Shown here one piece after another: positions 12,665-18,993 of a stretch of DNA of 18,993 bases. Position 1 is the stretch's first letter, and each line of letters starts with the position of its first letter. The position numbers and the translations under genes are program-made. Source of the stretch: JANOXC01 sp031418215 (GTDB lineage Bacteria > Bacteroidota > Bacteroidia > AKYH767-A > OLB10). The DNA lies in assembly GCA_031418215.1 (NCBI GenBank), contig JANOXC010000157.1:1-18993 (forward strand), in the 5' to 3' direction. The notes beneath the pieces were generated by a model, which did not search any database, was not told where the DNA came from, and was given only the letters and a program-made list of their open reading frames with translations.

Positions 12665-13693
12665 TTGAAAACGATTAGGATAATTTCGCCTTCATTATTT
12701 GCTGCTACCATAGCGCCTTTTCTTATGACATGGCTCCTGGCGGGCTGCCGTAGTAATTCAGGAGAAAATCAGGAGGTCAAAGCTGATACGGTAAGTGAGA
12801 ACAAAGCAATAGACAACAGAACACTTTTTGAAGATGATGAATGGAAGGCTCCGGATACCCTATCTATTCCGCAAAATGACACAGGAAATTTAATTCGTTA
12901 CGGAAGGGAATTGGTTTCCAATACGGGATACTATTTCGGACCATCAGGAAAGATAAATCATTTTGCAAATGGAATGAATTGCCAGAATTGTCACCTTGAT
13001 GCAGGTACAAAATTGTATGCCAATCCATACAATGCCGTTTTTTCCATCTATCCAAAATTCCGTGCACGATCTGGCTCTGTTGAACATTTGGAAAGAAGAA
13101 TCAACGATTGCATGGAACGTAGTATGAACGGCAGAAAGTTGGACAGTTTAAGTAAAGAAATGCGTGCTATGGTAGCCTATATCAATTGGGTTGGCAAGGA
13201 TGTAAAAAAAGGAGTTGTTCCTAAAGGAGCTGCTGTTGTTGAACTTCCCTACTTAAAACGTGCAGCTGATCCTATGAAAGGCAAAATCGCATTTCAAACA
13301 AACTGCATCAAATGTCATGGGATGAATGGAGAAGGGCAATTGGACTCGCTCAACAATTCCTATTATTTGTATCCGCCTTTATGGGGAACACACAGTTACA
13401 ATACTGCAGCCGGATTATACAGGTTATCACGCCTCGCAGGGTTTATTAAATCAAACATGCCTAACCTTACCAGTAGTTTTGATAAACCAACCCTTACTGA
13501 CGAAGAAGCCTGGGATATTGCAGCGTTTATCAGCAGTCAGCCTCGTCCGGTTAAAAAAATCAAGAAAGACTGGCCCGACATTTCCAAAAAGCCTTTAGAT
13601 CATCCTTTTGGTCCTTATGCTGACATTTATACTGAGCAACAACATAAATACGGTCCTTATGAAGAAATCAAGGCTGCTTCAAAAAAGAATTAG
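12665..13693 (+). CDS. tsdA: TsdA-like diheme cytochrome c (thiosulfate dehydrogenase / tetrathionate reductase), lipoprotein
   Basis: A 342-residue exported diheme cytochrome c. Residues 1-28 form a lipoprotein signal with lipobox LAGC (C28). Heme motifs are CQNCH (106-110) and CIKCH (214-218). The sequence between and after them is strongly TsdA-like: FSIYPKFRARSGSVEHLERRI, DCMERSMNG (148-156), AYINW, and YPPLWGTHSYNTAAGLYRLSRLAGFIKSNMP. TsdA joins two thiosulfates into tetrathionate, and some members run mainly in reverse. C149 in RINDCMERS is the candidate for the unusual distal Cys ligand of heme 1. TTG at 12665 is preferred because it gives a basic n-region and a full signal; ATG at 12725 leaves only seven residues before the lipidated Cys. 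C28 is followed by RSNSGE, so retention in the periplasmic-facing membrane is likely. First gene of a sulfur cluster. Confidence 0.85.
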   Translation: MKTIRIISPSLFAATIAPFLMTWLLAGCRSNSGENQEVKADTVSENKAIDNRTLFEDDEWKAPDTLSIPQNDTGNLIRYGRELVSNTGYYFGPSGKINHFANGMNCQNCHLDAGTKLYANPYNAVFSIYPKFRARSGSVEHLERRINDCMERSMNGRKLDSLSKEMRAMVAYINWVGKDVKKGVVPKGAAVVELPYLKRAADPMKGKIAFQTNCIKCHGMNGEGQLDSLNNSYYLYPPLWGTHSYNTAAGLYRLSRLAGFIKSNMPNLTSSFDKPTLTDEEAWDIAAFISSQPRPVKKIKKDWPDISKKPLDHPFGPYADIYTEQQHKYGPYEEIKAASKKN

Positions 13694-13713
13694 CTTTTTG
13701 ATAAATATCAGTA

Positions 13714-13721
13714 TACTTTTG
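13714..13721 (+). promoter_or_regulatory. Candidate -7 element for the Tat-exported DsrE-like gene
   Basis: TACTTTTG matches TAnnTTTG exactly, 62 nt before the ATG at 13784 and 20 nt after the tsdA-like stop. No -33 TTG lies at the right spacing (the TTTTTG at 13695-13700 is too close). It may let the DsrE genes be expressed apart from the cytochrome. Confidence 0.35.
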
Positions 13722-13783
13722 AATAGAGAAAATTATTCAACCAAATATCACTCATAATTTTTTTAACTTAAAATCCATTTCTC

Positions 13784-14536
13784 ATGACAACCACTTCAAA
13801 CAGTATCGAAAATCAAACAACACATCGCAGGAATTTTATTAAGTTCTTAGCCGGTGGAGCTGCTGCATTGGGATTGACAGCCATTGCCAATCCGTTAAAT
13901 TCTTATGCTCAGCAAAAAGGAGCTGCCAAACCAGCATCTCCGAAAGCTGCAAAAAGTCCTGCCGATGCATGGTTCGACAAAGTGAAAGGAAGCCACCGCG
14001 TAGTTTATGATGCAACCAGACCTCATGAAATAATGCCGTTTGCATGGCCTAAAGTTTTTTTACTGACCAACGTTGCTACCGGTACACCGGAGAGCGATTG
14101 TGGAGTTGTTGTTGTACTCAGACATGACGCTATTTGCTACGCTTTTAAAGATAAGATGTGGGAAAAATACAGTTTTGGCGATGTATTTAAAGCTACTGAA
14201 ATCGGTGGTGCATTCCAGGCAAAAGATGCACCTGTTGCAGTTAATACCCGTAACCCTTTTTGGAATGCACAACCCGGCGATTTTAAGATCCCGGGTTTTG
14301 GAGATGTTGCAATCAGTATCAATGAACTCCAGGCAAGTGGTGTAATGTTTTGCGTATGCAATGCAGCAATGACAGTATATAGCACAGTACTGGCAAATAA
14401 AATGGGAATTAAACAGGAAGTAATAATGAATGAATGGATGTCAGAATTAATACCGGGTATTCAAGTTGTCCCTTCCGGGGTATGGGCATTGGGCCGTGCA
14501 CAGGAACATGGTTGTCATTATATTTTTGCCGGTTAA
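13784..14536 (+). CDS. Tat-exported DsrE-like protein
   Basis: A 250-residue protein. The N-terminus holds a twin-arginine signal: HRRNFIKFLAGG (14-25), a hydrophobic stretch to about 38, and a probable cleavage after SYA (42). An Ala/Lys/Pro-rich linker (45-60) precedes a domain resembling the DsrE/DsrF sulfur-carrier fold: PKVFLLTNVATG (first strand), CGVVVVLRHDAICYAF, SINELQASGVMFCVCNAAM (179-197) and a C-terminal VVPSGVWALGRAQEHGCHYI. C190 and C192 form a CxC at the place where DsrE-type proteins carry the persulfide cysteine; C106, C118 and C244 are also present. The second half aligns by eye with the smaller DsrE-like protein at 14676. Tat export suggests folding, perhaps with a cofactor, before export. 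Classical DsrE is cytoplasmic, so the role here is inferred from context. Confidence 0.75.
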   Translation: MTTTSNSIENQTTHRRNFIKFLAGGAAALGLTAIANPLNSYAQQKGAAKPASPKAAKSPADAWFDKVKGSHRVVYDATRPHEIMPFAWPKVFLLTNVATGTPESDCGVVVVLRHDAICYAFKDKMWEKYSFGDVFKATEIGGAFQAKDAPVAVNTRNPFWNAQPGDFKIPGFGDVAISINELQASGVMFCVCNAAMTVYSTVLANKMGIKQEVIMNEWMSELIPGIQVVPSGVWALGRAQEHGCHYIFAG

Positions 14537-14558
14537 TCGCATAGCTAGTAGTATAAAT

Positions 14559-14604
14559 CCGGACTTATGCTTAAAAATAATTAAAAGTATAGGTCCGGCT
14601 TTTT
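14559..14604 (+). terminator. Rho-independent terminator after the Tat-DsrE gene
   Basis: 14-bp stem CCGGACTTATGCTT / AAGTATAGGTCCGG (12 Watson-Crick pairs plus two G-U pairs in RNA), a 12-nt A/T loop, then CTTTTT. It starts 22 bp after the stop at 14536, between the two DsrE-like genes, so it probably reduces or separates their transcription. Confidence 0.8.
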
Positions 14605-14675
14605 AAGTTCAATACTTTTAAGAAGTAATTTTAAATGAATGATTGATTATATATATATATAAATATTCTAAAAAC

Positions 14676-15092
14676 ATGAAAAAAATAATTTTTATTTCAG
14701 TATTGCTGCTGATAATAAGCAATTATGTTATTGCTCAAAAAGCTCCATACAATGTGGTTTTTGATGTTACAACAAAAGATACAGTGGTGCACCAGATGGT
14801 GATACGCTGGGTCGATGAAATCTCAAAAGCAAATCCTGAAGCAAATATTGAAGTGGTGTTTTATGCAAAGTCACTGGATATGATTACGGTCGATAAATCA
14901 GTGGTGGCCAATGAAGTCATTAAATATGCCGGCAATAAAAATGTTTCGTTTAAAGTATGCGAAGTTGCCATGAAGAAAAATGGTGTGGATAAAGACATGC
15001 TTTTACGAGGTGTAAAAACGGTACCCGACGGCATCTATGAAATCATAGCTCGTCAGCATGATGGATGGGGATATATTAAAGCATCCAGGTAA
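14676..15092 (+). CDS. Sec-exported DsrE-like protein
   Basis: A 138-residue protein with a Sec signal peptide (MKKIIFISVLLLIISNYVIA, cleavage before QKAPY). The mature part of about 118 residues has DsrE-like strands: YNVVFDVTT (first strand), ANIEVVFYAKSLDMI, and NVSFKVCEVAMKKNG with the single cysteine C95. It ends in 'GVKTVPDGIYEIIARQHDGWGYIKA', matching the C-terminus of DsrE-fold proteins. C95 in VCxxAM matches C192 of the upstream Tat-DsrE protein. The frame extends to a TTG at 14643 through a TA-repeat, but ATG at 14676 opens the signal peptide and is preferred. A sulfur-carrier or binding role in the periplasm is inferred from the fold and neighbours. Confidence 0.78.
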   Translation: MKKIIFISVLLLIISNYVIAQKAPYNVVFDVTTKDTVVHQMVIRWVDEISKANPEANIEVVFYAKSLDMITVDKSVVANEVIKYAGNKNVSFKVCEVAMKKNGVDKDMLLRGVKTVPDGIYEIIARQHDGWGYIKASR

Positions 15093-15212
15093 ATGACATT
15101 CTAAATTCACTAAAAATATACAAACTTCATACAATAATCGGCATCCCCTTTTTGAATCTTGTAATTTAAGTTTACAGGAAATTAATTGCATTACTTTTTA
15201 TTCTTCCATCCA

Positions 15213-16010
15213 ATGGAATTAATTGGGTATTGCTGTGCAATATTGGTCGGTGTTTCATTGGGAATTTTTGGAAGTGGCGGGTCCATCCTAACTGTTCCAA
15301 TAATGGTATACTTGATGAATATTAATCCGGTTGATGCTACCGGATATAGTTTGTTTGTTGTTGGTCTTACAAGCGCCGTAGGAGGAGCCAACTATGTGCA
15401 AAAGAAAATGGTGCACTTTAAAACAGCGCTCATTTTCGGAATCCCCTCCATCCTTTCCGTGTTTCTTACGCGTATGTTTTTGATACCATTAATTCCTGAT
15501 ATTATATTTTCCACGGCATCATATATTCTCACAAAAAAAATGTTTATCATGTTTATTTTTTCAGCATTGATGGTGATTGTGGCCTATACGATGATTCGTA
15601 AAAAAGAATATAATCAGGCACTTACTGAAGTTACCAATGAATACAATTATTACAAGTTGATAAGTATTGGAGTTGTTTCAGGTTGTGTCACAGGATTTCT
15701 AGGTGTAGGAGGCGGCTTTATTATTATTCCAGCATTGTTTCTATATGCCAATATCCCTTTAAAAATGAGTGTAGGTACTTCACTCTTAATAATAGCCTTT
15801 AATTCTTTAAGTGGTTTTACAGAACTATTAATGGAAAAACACGATGCACTTAATTTTAGATTTTTACTTGGCTTCACATTTTTTTCCCTTGTTGGTATTG
15901 GCTTAGGGTACAAGCTGCTGATAAAACTTAATTCTGCTCAACTAAAGGTGATGTTTGGTTGGTTTATTCTCCTCATGGGAATTTGTGTTTTCTTAAAAGA
16001 GCTGTTGTAA
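15213..16010 (+). CDS. TSUP / TauE-SafE family permease, probable sulfur-anion exporter
   Basis: A 265-residue inner-membrane protein with about eight hydrophobic segments. The two family halves each carry the glycine-rich motif: GIFGSGGSILTVP (17-29) and GFLGVGGGFIIIP (161-173). A basic loop (RKKEYNQALTEVTNEYNYYK) separates them near residue 129-148. Members move sulfite, thiosulfate, sulfolactate or related organic sulfur anions, usually outward. ATG at 15213 is chosen; an in-frame TTG at 15186 would add nine residues (MHYFLFFHP). It lies 120 bp after the DsrE-like gene in the same direction, which supports a sulfur substrate, but the exact anion and direction are not readable from sequence. 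A 315-bp gap follows. Confidence 0.9.
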   Translation: MELIGYCCAILVGVSLGIFGSGGSILTVPIMVYLMNINPVDATGYSLFVVGLTSAVGGANYVQKKMVHFKTALIFGIPSILSVFLTRMFLIPLIPDIIFSTASYILTKKMFIMFIFSALMVIVAYTMIRKKEYNQALTEVTNEYNYYKLISIGVVSGCVTGFLGVGGGFIIIPALFLYANIPLKMSVGTSLLIIAFNSLSGFTELLMEKHDALNFRFLLGFTFFSLVGIGLGYKLLIKLNSAQLKVMFGWFILLMGICVFLKELL

Positions 16011-16240
16011 TATCACAATAAAAATGATGGTTATCAAAAACGTTCACAATTAATTTCTTCGAATTATTTTTACCTAAAATAATCAACATGCACAACGTGC
16101 AACTATTTATTAATTCTAATTCAAAATTTCGATTTCTGAACCAAATTTAAAGTCGATCATAATCCTAAATCCCGGTTATCCAACTTGCTTACTGAAACCA
16201 GGGTCTTGCCTTAAATGTTGAAAATTAAATAAGATTTCAC

Positions 16241-16269
16241 TTGGATTTTTCTAATTCTATGTATATTAT
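16241..16269 (+). promoter_or_regulatory. Sigma70-like promoter candidate for the ABM-like gene
   Basis: TTGGAT (16241-16246), a 17-bp spacer, and TATTAT (16264-16269). This resembles the -35/-10 layout of Proteobacteria and Firmicutes rather than the Bacteroidota type. Such boxes arise easily in A/T-rich DNA. Confidence 0.3.
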
Positions 16270-16314
16270 TACATTTCCAAAACAATAAGTTTCTTATTAT
16301 TACTTACCTTAAAA

Positions 16315-16322
16315 AAGGAGGA
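16315..16322 (+). promoter_or_regulatory. Strong Shine-Dalgarno sequence
   Basis: AAGGAGGA, complementary to the 3' end of 16S rRNA, with 4 nt between GGAGG and the ATG at 16326. The other genes checked here lack such a site, as is usual in Bacteroidota. It fixes the start of the downstream gene. Confidence 0.8.
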
Positions 16323-16325
16323 CAC

Positions 16326-16634
16326 ATGTATGCCAGTATCAGAACTTACAAAACAGATGCCCCGGGACTGATTATTCCGGTGGTTAGAAAAGAGTTTTTA
16401 TCAATCATCAAACAAGTTCCGGGCTTTGTCAGTTATTATCTCATCGCGTCTGATCGCGATGGCAATGAGATTACCACGGTTAGTATTTTTGAAAGCAAAG
16501 AAAGCGCCTTTGCCTCAAATAAACTGGCGGCTGAATGGATTAAAACCAATGACATGTTAAAGCATTTGATTATGGCCCCTGAAATTACTTCAGGCTTAGT
16601 GAGTGTTAGTTCAGAAATGAGTGTTCCTCATTAG
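16326..16634 (+). CDS. ABM-like dimeric alpha/beta-barrel domain protein
   Basis: A 102-residue single-domain protein: MYASIRTYKT (first strand), a helix at about 15-29 with VVRKEFLSIIKQVPGFVSYYLIAS, then NEITTVSIFESKESAFASNKLAAEWIKTN. The last stretch has the strand-helix order of the antibiotic-biosynthesis-monooxygenase (ABM) fold. ABM-fold proteins include cofactor-free oxygenases, heme-degrading enzymes and stress proteins, and no diagnostic catalytic residue allows a choice. The start is set by the strong Shine-Dalgarno site. It is monocistronic: a hairpin follows and the next gene is convergent. Its expression signals differ from its neighbours, which could reflect recent acquisition or high translation. 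Confidence 0.7.
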   Translation: MYASIRTYKTDAPGLIIPVVRKEFLSIIKQVPGFVSYYLIASDRDGNEITTVSIFESKESAFASNKLAAEWIKTNDMLKHLIMAPEITSGLVSVSSEMSVPH

Positions 16635-16696
16635 TTCACTATTGCTCTTCAGGCAGCAGTTACTTTCTTTAGGGATTTAGGAACCCGTTTTATTAT

Positions 16697-16756
16697 AAAA
16701 AGGTTGTGCAGTTGTTGTGCTTTATATTGAGCATTGCAATTTAGTCAACCTTTTTT
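16697..16756. terminator. Hairpin between the ABM-like and lipoprotein genes, possible terminator
   Basis: AAAAAGGTTG (16697-16706) pairs with CAACCTTTTT (16746-16755) across a 39-nt loop, followed by more T. TTTTATTATAAAAA occurs on both sides (from 16688 and from 16754). The long loop makes it weaker than a classic terminator. Confidence 0.4.
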
Positions 16757-16906
16757 TATTATAAAAAAAGAAGTAGATTAACTCCGTTTGTGAGTGGATG
16801 CTTGTGCTAAAGGTTCACTCCGACTCAGTGATTAACAACTATCCTTCTTATTTTTTCAACTGCTTATTACTAATATATATTGCTGAAATGAACTCTCTCT
16901 AATTGC

Positions 16907-17491
16907 TCACTTCCCATACACATATTTATTAATTTGCAACACTTTTTCAGTGATTGTTCTCAATTGGATAAGAGCTGTCAGATTACTATCGCTAACATCG
17001 CGAAGTGTTACTACAACTCCATCACCAAAATAGCTGAAAGAGGTTAATACAAATGGCATATCTGAAATAATAGTAGATTGATTTGGTGAACTTTTTTGTA
17101 AAGCTGAATTACTCCTTTCATTGTCGTCAAACAACCCACTTTGCTGATACATATTCCTAAGCTCGCGGATGGTTCCATCAGTAACACTAAAACTCAATTC
17201 ACCGGTTATGGCAGTATTTTTCCGTCCATAAAAAACCACATTCCCATTTGCATATACTGTTACACTGTATTGAGGTAAATTAGACCTCATCCCCATATGA
17301 TCAATATAAATAGTTGGTAAAGGAACAGGTTTTTTCAAGTTGTCATTAATTGCTTGTTGGGCAATGATACCATTTGAAGGAACAATATCTTCCTTTTGAC
17401 AAGATGCTTGAAAAAGAAGAAAAGCCCCCAACATTAAAATAACAGAAATCCTTCCTGATATTTTCATGATTTGAAGTGATTTAGTCTTCAT
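16907..17491 (-). CDS. Predicted surface lipoprotein resembling DUF6438
   Basis: A 194-residue lipoprotein. The signal ends at C31 in LLFQASC, and the next residues are QKED, which match the lipoprotein surface-export signal of Bacteroidota (acidic/Lys-rich just after the Cys, as in QKDDE). It is therefore probably exposed on the outer face of the outer membrane. The mature part has 'YSVTVYANGNVVFYGRKNTAITGELSFSV', the strand pattern I associate with DUF6438, then TIRELRNMYQQSGLF and a late strand pair DGVVVTLRDVS. No enzyme motif is seen. ATG at 17491 is chosen; ATG at 17467 is also good, and a TTG at 17521 is less likely. A candidate -7 element lies about 67 bp upstream. Family assignment is by pattern memory and moderate. 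Confidence 0.65.
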   Translation of the reverse strand: MKTKSLQIMKISGRISVILMLGAFLLFQASCQKEDIVPSNGIIAQQAINDNLKKPVPLPTIYIDHMGMRSNLPQYSVTVYANGNVVFYGRKNTAITGELSFSVTDGTIRELRNMYQQSGLFDDNERSNSALQKSSPNQSTIISDMPFVLTSFSYFGDGVVVTLRDVSDSNLTALIQLRTITEKVLQINKYVYGK

Positions 17492-17557
17492 GACTTTAAT
17501 TATTAAAGATTTAAGATTCAATTTTCACTCTTACTTTTCGCATTGTAAAATTACCAT

Positions 17558-17565
17558 CAAAAGTA
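17558..17565 (-). promoter_or_regulatory. Candidate -7 element for the lipoprotein gene
   Basis: TACTTTTG on the minus strand, an exact TAnnTTTG match, implies a leader of about 60 nt before the ATG at 17491. No clear -33 element is visible. Confidence 0.4.
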
Positions 17566-17743
17566 ATATACACAAATGATTAATATCACCCCTGATTCGT
17601 GATAGATAGTATCAATAAACGATTTTTAGATCACAATACTACTAATAGCAAAAGTTACGGTCGTGACTATCAATGATAAATAGAAAAACACTAATTTTAA
17701 CTGCTTCTGAAAATGATTAATATAAATAAATAAGCAGCTCAAA

Positions 17744-18993
17744 ATGTCCTATCCTTATCAAATAAAAACACTGGCCCAATATCATACTGATTATAAAAAT
17801 AGTTTAGAAGACCCTGCCGACTTCTGGTCAGGCATAGCAGAGAACTTCCTTTGGAGGAAAAAGTGGGACCAGGTTCTTGAATGGAATTTCAAAGAACCGA
17901 ATGTCCAATGGTTTATCGGCGGTAAACTAAATATCACAGAGAATTGTCTCGACCGTCATATTGAGAAATTGGGTGATGAGCCTGCCATTATCTGGGAATC
18001 AAATGATCCCGACGAGCACCATCGAATACTAACTTATAAAGAACTTCTTTTTAAAGTAAAGCAATTTGCCAATGTTTTAAAAAACAACGGAGTTAAAAAA
18101 GGAGATCGTGTTTGTATATATATGGGAATGATTCCTGAACTTGCTATAGCATTGTTAGCCTGTGCACGAATTGGTGCAATTCATTCAGTGGTGTTTGGCG
18201 GATTTTCTGCCCAATCAATATCAGACAGGCTGCAGGATGCACGGGCGGAATTTATCATTACTTGTGATGGTGCTTTTCGCGGTGCAAAAGATATTCCTCT
18301 TAAAAGCATTATTGACGATGCCCTTATCAATTGTCCTTTCGTAAAAAAGGTAATTGTTTGCACCCGTACACGTACACCGGTAAGTATGATTAAAGGCAGG
18401 GATGTTTGGTGGGAGGATGAAATAAAAAAAGTAGAGACCCAGGGGAATCCTGATTTCCCGGCAGTAGAAATGGATGCAGAAGATATGCTTTTTATACTTT
18501 ACACTTCCGGTTCAACCGGTAAACCAAAAGGAGTGGTGCATACTTGCGGCGGCTATATGGTTTGGGCAAATTATACTTTTGTGAATGTATTTCAATATCA
18601 ACCCGGGCAAATACATTTTTGTACTGCTGATATTGGCTGGATAACCGGTCATAGTTATATCGTTTATGGCCCCTTAAGTGCCGGCGCAACAACACTGATG
18701 TTTGAAGGCATACCTACCTATCCTGATGCCGGTCGTTTTTGGGATATTGTAGACAAATACAATGTCAACATTATATATACTGCACCAACAGCTATCAGAA
18801 GTTTGATGGCCTTCGGCGAATCTTTTATTCAAGATAAAAAACTGAACAACTTAAAAGTGCTTGGAACAGTTGGCGAACCGATCAATGAAGAAGCATGGCA
18901 CTGGTATCATAAAAATATTGGCAAAGAAAATTGTCCTGTAGTAGATACTTGGTGGCAGACTGAAACAGGTGGCATTATGATTTCTAACCTTGC
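17744..18993 (+). CDS. acs: Acetyl-CoA synthetase, 3' end beyond the window
   Basis: 416 complete codons of an enzyme usually about 640 residues long; the frame is open to the window edge. It makes acetyl-CoA from acetate, ATP and CoA through acetyl-AMP in the cytoplasm. The N-terminal ACAS domain (FWSGIAENFLWRKKWDQVLEW, FIGGKLNITENCLDRH) is characteristic of Acs rather than other acyl-CoA synthetases. The ATP/AMP motif YTSGSTGKPKGVVHT is at 253-267, DIGWITGHSYIVYGPL at about 290-305, and WWQTETGG at 403-410. The hinge and C-terminal domain with the acetylatable lysine are outside. ATG at 17744 gives the usual MSYPYQIKT beginning. No good Bacteroidota promoter was found in the gap upstream. 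Confidence 0.95.
   Translation, partial: MSYPYQIKTLAQYHTDYKNSLEDPADFWSGIAENFLWRKKWDQVLEWNFKEPNVQWFIGGKLNITENCLDRHIEKLGDEPAIIWESNDPDEHHRILTYKELLFKVKQFANVLKNNGVKKGDRVCIYMGMIPELAIALLACARIGAIHSVVFGGFSAQSISDRLQDARAEFIITCDGAFRGAKDIPLKSIIDDALINCPFVKKVIVCTRTRTPVSMIKGRDVWWEDEIKKVETQGNPDFPAVEMDAEDMLFILYTSGSTGKPKGVVHTCGGYMVWANYTFVNVFQYQPGQIHFCTADIGWITGHSYIVYGPLSAGATTLMFEGIPTYPDAGRFWDIVDKYNVNIIYTAPTAIRSLMAFGESFIQDKKLNNLKVLGTVGEPINEEAWHWYHKNIGKENCPVVDTWWQTETGGIMISNL

Larger units (their letters stand above)
16011..16325. other. 315-bp intergenic region before the ABM-like gene
   Basis: Contains a 13-bp palindrome TGCAC-AAC-GTGCA (16089-16101), a sigma70-like promoter candidate (16241-16269) and a strong ribosome binding site at its end (16315-16322). 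No Bacteroidota -7 match, coding remnant or RNA gene was recognised in the rest. Confidence 0.5.

Noticed and set aside
12529..12711. Minus-strand frame across the start of the TsdA-like gene.
   Set aside because: Low-complexity product overlapping a clear signal peptide on the other strand; no family features.
13839..14385. Several frames on both strands inside the Tat-DsrE gene.
   Set aside because: They are shadows of a gene with a clear Tat signal and conserved C-terminal domain.
14647..14662. TA dinucleotide run before the Sec-DsrE gene as a possible phase-variable promoter.
   Set aside because: Only about eight TA units, common in A/T-rich DNA, and no promoter boxes flank it at a suitable spacing.
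17701..17738. CTGCTT / AAGCAG inverted repeat in the acs leader as a riboswitch or attenuator.
   Set aside because: Only 6-bp arms with a 26-nt A/T-rich loop; no known riboswitch pattern.

Overview
The window looks like chromosomal DNA of a Bacteroidota bacterium, probably near Chitinophagales/Sphingobacteriales. Supporting signs are an A+T-rich sequence, several perfect matches to the phylum's -7 promoter element TAnnTTTG, almost no Shine-Dalgarno sites, a PorT-like outer-membrane barrel, a lipoprotein with the phylum's surface-export signal after its cysteine, and Bacteroidota-like FabG, SucD, MnmE and Acs proteins. No rRNA, tRNA, CRISPR array, insertion sequence or integrase was seen.

Layout. 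154-4037 (minus): a family 2 glycosyltransferase, then an M16 peptidase pair in which the upstream member is catalytic and the downstream one lacks the zinc motif. 4112-4267: a palindromic intergenic repeat. 4279-7000: fabG (minus), an outer-membrane barrel gene (plus) and sucD (minus), the last two converging on a perfect hairpin terminator. sucD and mnmE diverge from a 76-bp promoter region. 6905-9019: mnmE, an ORF6N-domain gene, and a second, diverged copy of the last 18 codons of mnmE. 9048-12558: a TPR/coiled-coil membrane protein, an Rrf2 regulator with three cysteines, queD, a DUF1003 protein and a DUF1801/YdeI-like protein. 12665-16010: a co-directional sulfur cluster comprising a TsdA-like diheme cytochrome c lipoprotein, a Tat-exported DsrE-like protein, a Sec-exported DsrE-like protein and a TauE/SafE-type permease. 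16326-18993: a small ABM-like protein with an unusually strong ribosome binding site, a surface lipoprotein resembling DUF6438, and the first two thirds of acs, which runs off the right edge.

Two parts stand out. First, the 3' end of mnmE is present twice (8249-8302 and 8963-9019), flanking an ORF6N gene. Differences are mostly in third codon positions, so the copies diverged as functional genes before coming together. This is the expected footprint of an element that inserted at the 3' end of mnmE and supplied a replacement end, as SGI1-type islands do at the same gene in Enterobacteria. Second, the four-gene sulfur cluster combines a periplasmic thiosulfate/tetrathionate enzyme with two exported DsrE-fold proteins that share a cysteine motif and a permease of the sulfur-anion exporter family. 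This suggests sulfur chemistry or sulfur transfer outside the cytoplasm, which is unusual because classical DsrE proteins are cytoplasmic.
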